Positions 10,581-23,780 of a stretch of 64,000 bases of DNA are shown in pieces. How positions within the stretch are numbered: position 1 is the stretch's first letter; every line of letters starts with the position of its first letter. Where the stretch lies: the NCBI GenBank assembly GCA_037176705.1, contig JBAWUJ010000072.1, positions 1 to 64,000 of the forward strand, written 5' to 3'. Under the pieces are notes generated by a model. It saw only the letters and a program-made list of their open reading frames with translations, did not search any database and was not told the origin of the DNA. The stretch is from Molossus alvarezi. Taxonomy: Eukaryota > Chordata > Mammalia > Chiroptera > Molossidae. A program made the position numbers and the translations under genes.

Positions 10581-10611
<31 letters not shown>
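10578..10611 (+). terminator. L1-A polyadenylation signal and poly-A tail
   Basis: AATAAA at 10578-10583 merges into an uninterrupted run of 31 A residues (10581-10611). The last two may belong to the TSD. The lack of interruptions argues for a recent insertion. Confidence 0.92.
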
Positions 10612-10613
<2 letters not shown>

Positions 10614-12268
10614 CTGAATCAATGGAAGGATTGATAACTACTGGTGTTACACATGTGCATTCTTGAAGCAGTGAAACTGAACAGATGTAAAGTGATGTAG
10701 TTCAAACATTGGTTGTCTACATGCAAGGAGTAAATCCATGAATTGGAAGACACTGACAATTCCATGGGTTTTTCACATTGAACATCTCTGTGAATTAGAA
10801 CCAGAGGAGTTTTCTAGAGAAAATGCACTTGTACAGTGGACCTGGGTATCCATTTCAATGACTTAAACACTTATTATGCCCGGGGTGCAGGGCGTACTTT
10901 CCATTGGAGTGTGAAACAGTGTTGTAAGTAAATGCAGGTGTCTGCCTTCTTTCCTATGTGACAAGAAAAGTGAACCTGTACTAGTTGATGAGGCAGCTAT
11001 TCAACATACTACGTTTTAGCCTTGGATATGTGTTGTTTGCCTGGAAGTGTCTAAGAGTCATCTTGATATCCAATATATGCTGGGCTGCAGAAATCAAACA
11101 CATTAGTTAGGGCAACATTCAGGCCATGGAAATCTATACCCTATTCAGTTCTACATACATTCTTTCAAGTTGTTACCGAATGAATCAGTGTCATTCTTGA
11201 ATCCTGCATACATTGCACTGTTTAGACCGATTTAATAAAAAAACATAAGGAGTAGATACCTGTTGTCTCCTGAGAATTCAAAGTAAACACTGTCCATTAT
11301 TGTGAAATGCTGGAATTGTACCTTGTTCATGAAGGAAAACTCTTGAACCTATCTTTATAATTCCCTGAGAATATTCAGCCCATTTCTTGATAACTGACAG
11401 GTAATCAATCTTCTTATTCAAGCCATTATAACAAAAGAGTGATCAATTGAAAAGAGGGAGTGTCTGTCTTTGAACAACGGTCATGGATTCACTTGTTTCA
11501 AGACTCTTTCCCCGAAGAACCTATGGGAATACACTGGCATAGTCAAAAGTGTTCATGACTGGTGTTCTGTCTGTGCAGAATATTATAATAACATTCAGTT
11601 CAAGAGCAGAATGCAAACCTTAATACGGTTGCAGTGTCAAATTGACTGTTTAGTGGCTCTCTCTTCTAAGAACTGTGTTCCAATAGACAACCTTCTTCAA
11701 ATAATATCCAAATATTGAGTAAAATGTTCTAGGGCTATAGCCAGTTCACACGTCCTTGAAACACCACTTTGGTACTCTTTTTCAGATTTCGTGTTCTTAG
11801 CACAGTTGTGGAAAGTATTGATTTAAGGTAATGTGGCAACCTATCTGTTGATAGGTCCTTAGACATACTTTCCCCTTTAGTTTGTTTGTAGGAGAGTGTA
11901 TACAAAGCAAACCTATTCCAAATGAACTGTGTTAGAACTCTTCACTTCAGTTGCACAAAAGTCACTTCCATGAAGCCTAGAGCGTGAGGCTCCTCAAAGC
12001 ATATGTTGTTTTGGTTAAGTGTTTAAGAAATGTCCATTTGTAAAGGTGGAATCACACTTAAACTTAGGAGTGTAAGTTTCTTTCTCTTGTTCCAGACAAA
12101 GAGACACTAGACTTGCTGGTGCAGTCTTGGATACACTGAATTCTGGGCGAAATTCTGTGAGAGCCTGGGGCCACATTCACTCAGTGGCATGTTTTTCTTT
12201 GGGAAGTTAAGTACCTTTGCAGGGAACGTGTGAACAATCATGTTCTAGTCAAACAACTGTTGGAATGA
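10612..12268 (+). repeat. Satellite unit M2, tail part (H1-T1)
   Basis: Starts with the right TSD of L1-A (GACTGAATCA, 10612-10621) and continues the unit interrupted at 4146 with no gap. Tail is T1, including AATAAA near 11235. AGTGAACCTG near 10969 is shared with M3 only. Confidence 0.96.
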
Positions 12269-14224
12269 TTGAATATTTCCATTTGGGTTAATGCACAGAT
12301 CTTGAGTAACATGAACACTTTCATGTACACTCTCCTCGTTTTGTGGAGAGATCCAGTCAGATCATGGAAAGAACAACTAGGACAGAGCACACTTATGTGT
12401 AGAATCCAAAGTTATCCCTTTTTGTGTTCTGTGTTGATCATGGTTTCAAAGATTGGATCGTATTGCAGCCCATTTTTGCAGGCGATTCTTGGGAAAAGTT
12501 TGGTTTCTGCTGTGGCAGTTGGTTTCGCATGATTCTTACTCAGAACAGTGAACCAACAAATGGTCAAGACTGAATCAATGGAAGGATTGATAACTACTGG
12601 TGTTACACATGTGCATTCTTGAAGCAGTGAAACTGAACAGATGTAAAGTGATGTAGTTCAAACATTGGTTGTCTACATGCAAGGAGTAAATCCATGAATT
12701 GGAAGACACTGACAATTCCATGGGTTTTTCACATTCAACATCTCTGTGAATTAGAACCAGAGGAGTTTTCTAGAGAAAATGCACTTGTACAGTGGACCTG
12801 GGTATCCATTTCAATGACTTAAACACTTATTATGCCCGGGGTGCAGGGCGTACTTTCCATTGGAGTGTGAAACAGTGTTGTAAGTAAATGCAGGTGTCTG
12901 CCTTCTTTCCTATGTGACAAGAAAAGTGAACCTGTACTAGTTGATGAGGCAGCTATTCAACATACTACGTTTTAGCCTTGGATATGTGTTGTTTGCCTGG
13001 AAGTGTCTAAGAGTCATCTTGATATCCAATATATGCTGGGCTGCAGAAATCAAACACATTAGTTAGGGCAACATTCAGGCCATGGAAATCTATACCCTAT
13101 TCAGTTCTACATACATTCTTTCAAGTTGTTACCGAATGAATCAGTGTCATTCTTGAATCCTGCATACATTGCACTATTTAGACCGATTTAATAAAAAAAC
13201 ATAAGGAGTAGATACCTGTTGTCTCCTGAGAATTCAAAGTAAACACTGTCCATTATTGTGAAATGCTGGAATTGTACCTTGTTCATGAAGGAAAACTCTT
13301 GAACCTATCTTTATAATTCCCTGAGAATATTCAGCCCATTTCTTGATAACTGACAGGTAATCAATCCTCTTATTCAAGCCATTATAACAAAAAAGTGATC
13401 AATTGAAAAGAGGGAGTGTCTGTCTTTGAACAACGGTCATGGATTCACTTGTTTCAAGACTCTTTCCCCGAAGAACCTATGGGAATACACTGGCATAGTC
13501 AAAAGTGTTCATGACTGGTGTTCTGTCTGTGCAGAATATTATAATAACATTCAGTTCAAGAGCAGAATGCAAACCTTAATACGGTTGCAGTGTCAAATTG
13601 ACTGTTTAGTGGCTCTCTCTTCTAAGAACTGTGTTCCAATAGACAACCTTCTTCAAATAATATCCAAATATTGAGTAAAATGTTCTAGGGCTATAGCCAG
13701 TTCACACGTCCTTGAAACACCACTTTGGTACTCTTTTTCAGATTTCGTGTTCTTAGCACAGTTGTGGAAAGTATTGATTTAAGGTAATGTGGCAACCTAT
13801 CTGTTGATAGGTCCTTAGACATACTTTCCCCTTTAGTTTGTTTGTAGGAGAGTGTATACAAAGCAAACCTATTCCAAATGAACTGTGTTAGAACTCTTCA
13901 CTTCAGTTGCACAAAAGTCACTTCCATGAAGCCTAGAGCGTGAGGCTCCTCAAAGCATATGTTGTTTTGGTTAAGTGTTTAAGAAATGTCCATTTGTAAA
14001 GGTGGAATCACACTTAAACTTAGGAGTGTAAGTTTCTTTCTCTTGTTCCAGACAAAGAGACACTAGACTTGCTGGTGCAGTCTTGGATACACTGAATTCT
14101 GGGCGAAATTCTGTGAGAGCCTGGGGCCACATTCACTCAGTGGCATGTTTTTCTTTGGGAAGTTAAGTACCTTTGCAGGGAACGTGTGAACAATCATGTT
14201 CTAGTCAAACAACTGTTGGAATGA
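12269..14224 (+). repeat. Satellite unit M3 (1,956 bp, H1-T1)
   Basis: Complete unit, T1 tail. It shares AGTGAACCTG with M2 and CACATTCAACATC with M4 and M5, and it has CAATCCTC where other T1 tails have CAATCTTC. These shared variants run across neighbouring units as expected from local conversion or duplication. Confidence 0.96.
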
Positions 14225-16178
14225 TTGAATATTTCCATTTGGGTTAATGCACAGATCTTGAGTAACATGAACACTTTCATGTACACTCTCCTCGTTTTGT
14301 GGAGAGATCCAGTCAGATCATGGAAAGAACAACTAGGACAGAGCACACTTATGTGTAGAATCCAAAGTTATCCCTTTTTGTGTTCTGTGTTGATCATGGT
14401 TTCAAAGATTGGATCGTATTGCAGCCCATTTTTGCAGGCGATTCTTGGGAAAAGTTTGGTTTCTGCTGTGGCAGTTGGTTTCGCATGATTCTTACTCAGA
14501 ACAGTGAACCAACAAATGGTCAAGACTGAATCAATGGAAGGATTGATAACTACTGGTGTTACACATGTGCATTCTTGAAGCAGTGAAACTGAACAGATGT
14601 AAAGTGATGTAGTTCAAACATTGGTTGTCTACATGCAAGGAGTAAATCCATGAATTGGAAGACACTGACAATTCCATGGGTTTTTCACATTCAACATCTC
14701 TGTGAATTAGAACCAGAGGAGTTTTCTAGAGAAAATGCACTTGTACAGTGGACCTGGGTATCCATTTCAATGACTTAAACACTTATTATGCCCTGGGTGC
14801 AGGGCATACTTTCCATTGGAGTGTGAAACAGTGTTGTAAGTAAATGCAGGTGTCTGCCTTCTTTCCTATGTGACAAGAAAAGTCAACCTGTACTAGTTGA
14901 TGAGGCAGCTATTCAACATACTACGTTTTAGCCTTGGATATGTGTTGTTTGCCTGGAAGTGTCTAAGAGTCATCTTGATATCCAATATATGCTGGGCTGC
15001 AGAAATCAAACACATTGGTTAGGGCAACATTCAGGCCATGGAAATCTATACCCTATTCAGTTCTACATACATTCTTTCAAGTTGTTACCGAATGAATCAG
15101 TGTCATTCTTGGATCCTGCATACATTTCACTGTTTAGACCGATTTAATAAAAACATAAGGAGTAGATACCTGTTGTCTCCTCAGAATTCAAAGTAAACAC
15201 TGTCCATTATTGTGAAATGCTGGAATTGTACCTTGTTCATGAATGAAAACTCCTGAACCTATCTTTATAATTCCCTGAGAATATTCAGCCCATTTCTTGA
15301 TAACTGACAAGTAATCAATCCTCTTATTCAAGCCATTATAACAAAAAAGTGATCAATTGAAAAGAGGGAGTGTCTGTCTTTGAACAATGGTCATGGATTC
15401 ACTTGTGTCTAGACTCTTTCCCCGAAGAACCTATGGGAATACACTGGCATAGTCAAAAGTGTTCATGACTGGTGTTCTGTCTGTGCAGAATATTATAAAA
15501 ACATTCAGTTCAAGAGCAGAATGCAAACCTTAATACGGTTGCAGTGTCAAATTGACTGTTTAGTGGCTCTCTCTTCTAAGAACTGTGTTCCAATAGACAA
15601 CCTTCTTCAAATAATATCCAAATATTGAGTAAAATGTTCTAGGGCTATAGCCAGTTCACACGTCCTTGAAACACCACTTTTGTACTCTTTTTCAGATTTC
15701 GTGTTCTTAGCACAGTTGTGGAAAGTATTGATTTAAGGTAATGTGGCAACCTATCTGTTGATAGGTCCTTAGACATACTTTCCCCTTTAGTTTGTTTGTA
15801 GGAGAGTGTATACAAAGCAAACCTATTCCAAATGAACTGTGTTAGAACTCTTCACTTCAGTTGCACAAAAGTCACTTCCATGAAGCCTAGAGCGTGAGGC
15901 TCCTCAAAGCATATGTTGTTTTGGTTAAGTGTTTAAGAAATGTCCATTTGTAAAGGTGGAATCACACTTAAACTTAGGAGTGTAAGTTTCTTTCTCTTGT
16001 TCCAGACAAAGAGACACTAGACTTGCTGGTGCAGTCTTGGATACACTGAATTCTGGGCGAAATTCTGTGAGAGCCTGGGGCCACATTCACTCAGTGGCAT
16101 GTTTTTCTTTGGGAAGTTAAGTACCTTTGCAGGGAACGTGTGAACAATCATGTTCTAGTCAAACAACTGTTGGAATGA
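14225..16178 (+). repeat. Satellite unit M4 (1,954 bp, H1-T2)
   Basis: H1 head with T2 tail but with the longer end segment (GGGCGAAATT) normally seen with T1. It is two bases shorter than M3 because the A-run before CATAAGG near 15150 is shorter. Its head has CCCTGGG where other units have CCCGGGG. Confidence 0.95.
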
Positions 16179-18133
16179 TTGAATATTTCCATTTGGGTTA
16201 ATGCACAGATCTTGAGTAACATGAACACTTTCATGTACACTCTCCTCGTTTTGTGGAGAGATCCAGTCAGATCATGGAAAGAACAACTAGGACAGAGCAC
16301 ACTTATGTGTAGAATCCAAAGTTATCCCTTTTTGTGTTCTGTGTTGATCATGGTTTCAAAGATTGGATCGTATTGCAGCCCATTTTTGCAGGCGATTCTT
16401 GGGAAAAGTTTGGTTTCTGCTGTGGCAGTTGGTTTCGCATGATTCTTACTCAGAACAGTGAACCAACAAATGGTCAAGACTGAATCAATGGAAGGATTGA
16501 TAACTACTGGTGTTACACATGTGCATTCTTGAAGCAGTGAAACTGAACAGATGTAAAGTGATGTAGTTCAAACATTGGTTGTCTACATGCAAGGAGTAAA
16601 TCCATGAATTGGAAGACACTGACAATTCCATGGGTTTTTCACATTCAACATCTCTGTGAATTAGAACCAGAGGAGTTTTCTAGAGAAAATGCACTTGTAC
16701 AGTGGACCTGGGTATCCATTTCAATGACTTAAACACTTATTATGCCCGGGGTGCAGGGCGTACTTTCCATTGGAGTGTGAAACAGTGTTGTAAGTAAATG
16801 CAGGTGTCTGCCTTCTTTCCTATGTGACAAGAAAAGTCAACCTGTACTAGTTGATGAGGCAGTTATTCAACATACTACGTTTTAGCCTTGGATATGTGTT
16901 GTTTGCCTGGAAGTGTCTAAGAGTCATCTTGATATCCAATATATGCTGGGCTGCAGAAATCAAACACATTGGTTAGGGCAACATTCAGGCCATGGAAATC
17001 TATACCCTATTCAGTTCTACATACATTCTTTCAAGTTGTTACCGAATGAATCAGTGTCATTCTTGGATCCTGCATACATTTCACTGTTTAGACCGATTTA
17101 ATCAAAAAACATAAGGAGTAGATACCTGTTGTCTCCTCAGAATTCAAAGTAAACACTGTCCATTATTGTGAAATGCTGGAATTGTACCTTGTTCATGAAT
17201 GAAAACTCCTGAACCTATCTTTATAATTCCCTGAGAATATTCAGCCCATTTCTTGATAACTGACAAGTAATCAATCCTCTTATTCAAGCCATTATAACAA
17301 AAAAGTGATCAATTGAAAAGAGGGAGTGTCTGTCTTTGAACAATGGTCATGGATTCACTTGTGTCTAGACTCTTTCCCCGAAGAACCTATGGGAATACAC
17401 TGGCATAGTCAAAAGTGTTCATGACTGGTGTTCTGTCTGTGCAGAATATTATAAAAACATTCAGTTCAAGAGCAGAATGCAAACCTTAATACGGTTGCAG
17501 TGTCAAATTGACTGTTTAGTGGCTCTCTCTTCTAAGAACTGTGTTCCAATAGACAACCTTCTTCAAATAATATCCAAATATTGAGTAAAATGTTCTAGGG
17601 CTATAGCCAGTTCACACGTCCTTGAAACACCACTTTTGTACTCTTTTTCAGATTTCGTGTTCTTAGCACAGTTGTGGAAAGTATTGATTTAAGGTAATGT
17701 GGCAACCTATCTGTTGATAGGTCCTTAGACATACTTTCCCCTTTAGTTTGTTTGTAGGAGAGTGTATACAAAGCAAACCTATTCCAAATGAACTGTGTTA
17801 GAACTCTTCACTTCAGTTGCACAAAAGTCACTTCCATGAAGCCTAGAGCGTGAGGCTCCTCAAAGCATATGTTGTTTTGGTTAAGTGTTTAAGAAATGTC
17901 CATTTGTAAAGGTGGAATCACACTTAAACTTAGGAGTGTAAGTTTCTTTCTCTTGTTCCAGACAAAGAGACACTATACTTGCTGGTGCAGTCTTGGATAC
18001 ACTGAATTCTGGCCAAATTCTGTGATAGCCAGGGGCCACATTCACGCAGTGGCATGTTTTTCGTTCGGAAGTTAAGTACCTTTGCAGGGAACGTGTGAAC
18101 AATCATGTTCTAGTCAAACAACTGTTGGAATGA
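16179..18133 (+). repeat. Satellite unit M5 (1,955 bp, H1-T2)
   Basis: H1 head, T2 tail, and the shorter end segment (GGCCAAATT, GATAGCCAGGGG, CGCAGTGG, CGTTCGG) that becomes standard in T2 units further right. It has CAGAATTC near 17139, shared with M4 and M7. Confidence 0.95.
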
Positions 18134-20088
18134 TTGAATATTTCCATTTGGGTTAATGCACAAATCTTGAGTAACATGAACACTTTCATGTACACTCTCC
18201 TCGTTTTGTGGAGAGATCCAGTCAGATCATGGAAAGAACAACTAGGACAGAGCACACTTATGTGTAAATCCAAAGTTATCCCTTTTAGTGTTCTGTGTTG
18301 ATCATGGTTTCAAAGATTGGATCGTATTGCAGCCCATTTTTGCAGGCGATTCTTGGGAAAAGTTTGGTTTCTGCTGTGGCAGTTGGTTTCGCATGATTCT
18401 TACTCAGAACAGTGAACCAACATATGGTGAAGACTGAATCAATGGAAAGATTGATACGTACTGGTGTTACACATGTGCATTCTTGAAGCAGTGAAACTGA
18501 ACACACGTAAAGTGATGTAGCTGAAACATTGGTTGTCTACATGCAAGGAGTAAATCCATGAATTGGAAGACACTGACAATACCATGCGTTTTTCACATTG
18601 AACATCTCTGTGAATTAGAACAAGAAGAGTGTTCTAGAGATAATGCACTTGTACAGTGGTCCTGGGTATCCATTTCAATGACTTATACACTAATTATGAC
18701 CGGGGCGCAGGGCACATTTTCCATTGGAGTGTGAAACAGTGTTGTAAGTAAATGCAGGTGTCTGCCTTCTTTCCTATGTGACAAGAAAAGTCAACCTGTA
18801 CTAGTTGATGAGGCAGCTATTCAACATACTATGTTTTAGCCTTGGATATGTGTTGTTTGCCTGGAAGTGTCTAAGAGTCATCTTGATATCCAATATATGC
18901 TGGGCTGCAGAAATCAAACACATTGGTTAGGGCATCATTCAGGCCATGGAAATCTATACCCTATTCAGTTCTACATACATTCTTTCAAGTTGTTATCGAA
19001 TGAATCAGTGTCATTCTTGGATCCTGCATACATTTCACTGTTTAGACCGATTTAATCAAAGAACATAAGGAGTAGATACCTGTTGTCTCCTGAGAATTCA
19101 AAGTAAACACTGTCCATTATTGTGAAATGCTGGAATTGTACCTTGTTCATGAATGAAAACTCCTGAACCTATCTTTATAATTCCCTGAGAATATTCAGCC
19201 CATTTCTTGATAACTGACAAGTAATCAATCCTCTTATTCAAGCCATTATAACAAAAAAGTGATCAATTGAAAAGAGGGAGTGTCTGTCTTTGAACAATGG
19301 TCATGGATTCACTTGTGTCTAGACTCTTTCCCCAAAGAACCTATGGGAATACACTGGCATAGTCAAAAGTGTTCATGACTGGTGTTCTGTCTGTGCAGAA
19401 TATTATAAAAACATTCAGTTCAAGAGCAGAATGCAAACCTTAATACGGTTGCAGTGTCAAATTGACTGTTTAGTGGCTCTCTCTTCTAAGAACTGTGTTC
19501 CAATAGACAACCTTCTTCAAATAATATCCAAATATTGAGTAAAATGTTCTAGGGCTATAGCCAGTTCACACGTCCTTGAAACACCACTTTTGTACTGTTT
19601 TTCAGATTTCGTGTTCTTAGCACAGTTGTGGAAAGTATTGATTTAAGGTAATGTGGCAACCTATCTGTTGATAGGTCCTTAGACATACTTTCCCCTTTAG
19701 TTTGTTTGTAGGAGAGTGTATACAAAGCAAACCTATTCCAAATGAACTGTGTTAGAACTCTTCACTTCAGTTGCACAAAAGTCACTTCCATGAAGCCTAG
19801 AGCGTGAGGCTCCTCAAAGCATATGTTGTTTTGGTTAAGTGTTTAAGAAATGTCCATTTGTAAAGGTGGAATCACACTTAAACTTAGGAGTGTAAGTTTC
19901 TTTCTCTTGTTCCAGACAAAGAGACACTAGACTTGCTGGTGCAGTCTTGGATACACTGAATTCTGGGCGAAATTCTGTGAGAGCCTGGGGCCACATTCAC
20001 TCAGTGGCATGTTTTTCCTTCGGAAGTTAAGTACCTTTGCAGGGAACGTGTGAACAATCATGTTCTAGTCAAACAACTGTTGGAATGA
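18134..20088 (+). repeat. Satellite unit M6 (1,955 bp, H2-T2), near-copy of M0
   Basis: Carries the private variants of M0 (ACCATGCG, GACCGGGGCGCAGG, GGCATCATTC, TTATCGAATG, AATCAAAGAAC). By eye I count only about five differences over the part of M0 in the window, including TGTAAATCC and TTTTAGTG in the head of M6. The pair is six units apart. Confidence 0.95.
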
Positions 20089-22042
20089 TTGAATATTTCC
20101 ATTTGGGTTAATGCACAGATCTTGAGTAACATGAACACTTTCATGTACACTCTCCTCGTTTTGTGGAGAGATCCAGTCAGATCATGGAAAGAACAACTAG
20201 GACAGAGCACACTTATGTGTAGAATCCAAAGTTATCCCTTTTTGTGTTCTGTGTTGATCATGGTTTCAAAGATTGGATCGTATTGCAGCCCATTTTTGCA
20301 GGCGATTCTTGGGAAAAGTTTGGTTTCTGCTGTGGCAGTTGGTTTCGCATGATTCTTACTCAGAACAGTGAACCAACAAATGGTCAAGACTGAATCAATG
20401 GAAGGATTGATAACTACTGGTGTTACACATGTGCATTCTTGAAGCAGTGAAACTGAACAGATGTAAAGTGATGTAGTTCAAACATTGGTTGTCTACATGC
20501 AAGGAGTAAATCCATGAATTGGAAGACACTGACAATTCCATGGGTTTTTCACATTGAACATCTCTGTGAATTAGAACCAGAGGAGTTTTCTAGAGAAAAT
20601 GCACTTGTACAGTGGACCTGGGTATCCATTTCAATGACTTAAACACTAATTATGCCCGGGGTGCAGGGCATACTTTCCATTGGAGTGTGAAACAGTGTTG
20701 TAAGTAAATGCAGGTGTCTGCCTTCTTTCCTATGTGACAAGAAAAGTCAACCTGTACTAGTTGATGAGGCAGCTATTCAACATACTACGTTTTAGCCTTA
20801 GATATGTGTTGTTTGCCTGGAAGTGTCTAAGAGTCATCTTGATATCCAATATATGCTGGGCTGCAGAAATCAAACACATTGGTTAGGGCAACATTCAGGC
20901 CATGGAAATCTATACCCTATTCAGTTCTACATACATTCTTTCAAGTTGTTACCGAATGAATCAGTGTCATTCTTGGATCCTGCATACATTTCACTGTTTA
21001 GACCGATTTTCTCAAAAAACATAAGGAGTAGATACCTGTTGTCTCCTCAGAATTCAAAGTAAACACTGTCCATTATTGTGAAATGCTGGAATTGTACCTT
21101 GTTCATGAATGAAAACTCCTGAACCTATCTTTATAATTCCCTGAGAATATTCAGCCCATTTCTTGATAACTGACAAGTAATCAATCCTCTTATTCAAGCC
21201 ATTATAACAAAAAAGTGATCAATTGAAAAGAGGGAGTGTCTGTCTTTGAACAATGGTCATGGATTCACTTGTGTCTAGACTCTTTCCCCGAAGAACCTAT
21301 GGGAATACACTGGCATAGTCAAAAGTGTTCATGACTGGTGTTCTGTCTGTGCAGAATATTATAAAAACATTCAGTTCAAGAGCAGAATGCAAACCTTAAT
21401 ACGGTTGCAGTGTCAAATTGACTGTTTAGTGGCTCTCTGTTCTAAGAACTGTGTTCCAATAGACAACCTTCTTCAAATAATATCCAAATATTAAGTAAAA
21501 GGTTCTAGGGCTATACCCAGTTCACACGTCCTTGAACCACCACTGTTGTACTGTTTTTCAGATTTCGTGTTCTTAGCACAGTTGTGGAAATTATTGATTT
21601 AAGGTAATGTGGCAACCTAACTGTTGATAGTCCTTAGACATACTTTTCCCTCCTGTTTGTTTGTAGGAGAGTGTATAAAAAGCAAACCTATTCCAAATGA
21701 ACTGTGTTAGAACTCTTCACTTCAGTTGCACAAAAGTCACTTCCATGAAGCCTAGAGCGTGAGGCTCCTCAAAGCATTTGTTGTTTTGGTTAAGTGTTTA
21801 AGAAATGTCCATTTGTAAAGGTGGAATCACACTTAAACTTAGGAGTGTAAGTTTCTTTCTCTTGTTCCAGACAAAGAGACACTAGACTTGCTGGTGCAGT
21901 CTTGGATACACTGAATTCTGGCCAAATTCTGTGATAGCCAGGGGCCACATTCACGCAGTGGCATGTTTTTCCTTCGGAAGTTAAGTACCTTTGCAGGGAA
22001 CGTGTGAACAATCATGTTCTAGTCAAACAACTGTTGGAATGA
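20089..22042 (+). repeat. Satellite unit M7 (1,954 bp, H1-T2 with diverged end)
   Basis: The first 1,390 bases are standard. From about 21480 the unit carries many private changes: TTAAGTAAAAGG, CTATACCCAG, ACCACCACTG, and CTAACTGTTGATAGTCC. These break both the GGCTATAGCC palindrome and the 7-bp hairpin. It is the first unit with TTTTCTCAAAAAAC instead of an A-rich run at the T2 site. Confidence 0.94.
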
Positions 22043-23529
22043 TTGAATATTTCCATTTGGGTTAATGCACAGATCTTGAGTAACATGAACACTTTCATGT
22101 ACACTCTCCTCGTTTTGTGGAGAGATCCAGTCAGATCATGGAAAGAACAACTAGGACAGAGCACACTTATGTGTAGAATCCAAAGTTATCCCTTTTTGTG
22201 TTCTGTGTTGATCATGGTTTCAAAGATTGGATCGTATTGCAGCCCATTTTTGCAGGCGATTCTTGGGAAAAGTTTGGTTTCTGCTGTGGCAGTTGGTTTC
22301 GCATGATTCTTACTCAGAACAGTGAACCAACAAATGGTCAAGACTGAATCAATGGAAGGATTGATAACTACTGGTGTTACACATGTGCATTCTTGAAGCA
22401 GTGAAACTGAACAGATGTAAAGTGATGTAGTTCAAACATTGGTTGTCTACATGCAAGGAGTAAATCCATGAATTGGAAGACACTGACAATTCCATGGGTT
22501 TTTCACATTGAACATCTCTGTGAATTAGAACCAGAGGAGTTTTCTAGAGAAAATGCACTTGTACAGTGGACCTGGGTATCCATTTCAATGACTTAAACAC
22601 TTATTATGCCCGGGGTGCAGGGCATACTTTCCATTGGAGTGTGAAACAGTGTTGTAAGTAAATGCAGGTGTCTGCCTTCTTTCCTATGTGACAAGAAAAG
22701 TCAACCTGTACTAGTTGATGAGGCAGCTATTCAACATACTACGTTTTAGCCTTGGATATGTGTTGTTTGCCTGGAAGTGTCTAAGAGTCATCTTGATATC
22801 CAATATATGCTGGGCTGCAGAAATCAAACACATTGGTTAGGGCAACATTCAGGCCATGGAAATCTATACCCTATTCAGTTCTACATACATTCTTTCAAGT
22901 TGTTACCGAATGAATCAGTGTCATTCTTGGATCCTGCATACATTTCACTGTTTAGACCGATTTTCTCAAAAAACATAAGGAGTAGATACCTGTTGTCTCC
23001 TGAGAATTCAAAGTAAACACTGTCCATTATTGTGAAATGCTGGAATTGTACCTTGTTCATGAATGAAAACTCCTGAACCTATTTTCATAATTCCCTGAGA
23101 ATATTCAGCCCATTTCTTGATAACTGACAAGTAATCAATCCTCTTATTCAAGCCATTATAACAAAAAAGTGATCAATTGAAAAGAGGGAGTGTCTGTCTT
23201 TGAACAATGGTCATGGATTCACTTGTGTGTAGACTCTTTCCCCGAAGAACCTATGGGAATACACTGGCATAGTCAAAAGTGTTCATGACTGGTGTTCTGT
23301 CTGTGCAGAATATTATAAAAACATTCAGTTCAAGAGCAGAATGCAAACCTTAATACGGTTGCAGTGTCAAATTGACTGTTTAGTGGCTCTCTCTTCTAAG
23401 AACTGTGTTCCAATAGACAACCTTCTTCAAATAATATCCAAATATTAAGTAAAAGGTTCTAGGGCTATACCCAGTTCACACGTCCTTGAACCACCACTGT
23501 TGTACTGTTTTTCAGATTTCGTGTTCTTA
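22043..23529 (+). repeat. Satellite unit M8, part left of L1-B (H1-T2)
   Basis: Carries the same diverged variants as M7 from about 23446 (TTAAGTAAAAGG, CTATACCCAG, ACCACCACTG) up to the L1-B junction. With 29371-29839 it makes 1,956 bp. Confidence 0.95.
23512..23529 (+). repeat. Left target-site duplication of L1-B
   Basis: TCAGATTTCGTGTTCTTA here pairs with TCAGATTACGTGATCTTA at 29353-29370: 16 of 18 bases match. The left copy equals the satellite consensus; the right copy carries both differences. Confidence 0.88.
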
Positions 23530-23780
23530 TTTTTTTTATTTTTATTTATTTTGTTAAAGATATTTTACCTTTTTACCCCATTGGCACCCCCACCCTACCC
23601 CCCCTCCACCCTTTCCCCGGCTTAGGTGTCCATGTCCATTGGTCATGCATACATGCATATAAGTTCTGTGGTTTATCTCTTCCCACCCCCCCACCCCCCA
23701 TCCCCTCTTCTGAGGGTTGTCAGTCTGTGCCCTACTTCCATGTGTCTGGGTCTACTGTATTCTTCAGACTGTTATGTTCG
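23530..23780 (-). other. L1-B 3'UTR and interrupted A tail
   Basis: On the minus strand the region has two C-run clusters in the given strand, at 23587-23618 and 23682-23705, that read as G-quadruplex-type G runs in L1 sense. The tail at 23530-23552 is A-rich but broken by T residues, unlike the pure tail of L1-A. The 3'UTR text differs from that of L1-A apart from a shared GGACATGGACA segment. Confidence 0.85.

Larger units (their letters stand above)
4147..10611 (+). mobile_element. L1-A: full-length, apparently intact LINE-1 retrotransposon
   Basis: A 6,465-bp non-LTR retrotransposon on the + strand. In order it contains a 1,470-bp 5'UTR made mostly of 116-bp tandem units, ORF1 (5617-6519), a 45-bp spacer, ORF2 (6565-10389), a 3'UTR with a G-rich tract, an AATAAA signal and 31 A residues. 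It is flanked by a perfect short TSD in satellite unit M2. Both frames are open at full expected length, and all catalytic residues I checked in ORF2 are present. Intact frames, a pure A tail and a perfect TSD mark it as a recent insertion of a family that is, or was recently, active. Retrotransposition itself cannot be shown from sequence. Confidence 0.98.
10612..23529 (+). repeat. Satellite array block 2 (units M2 tail to M8 head)
   Basis: The array resumes in exact register after L1-A. Anchors fall at 12269, 14225, 16179, 18134, 20089 and 22043, giving units of 1,954-1,956 bp. Units M1-M3 are H1-T1, M4-M5 H1-T2, M6 H2-T2, and M7-M8 H1-T2. The block ends at 23529, where L1-B is inserted. 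Confidence 0.97.
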
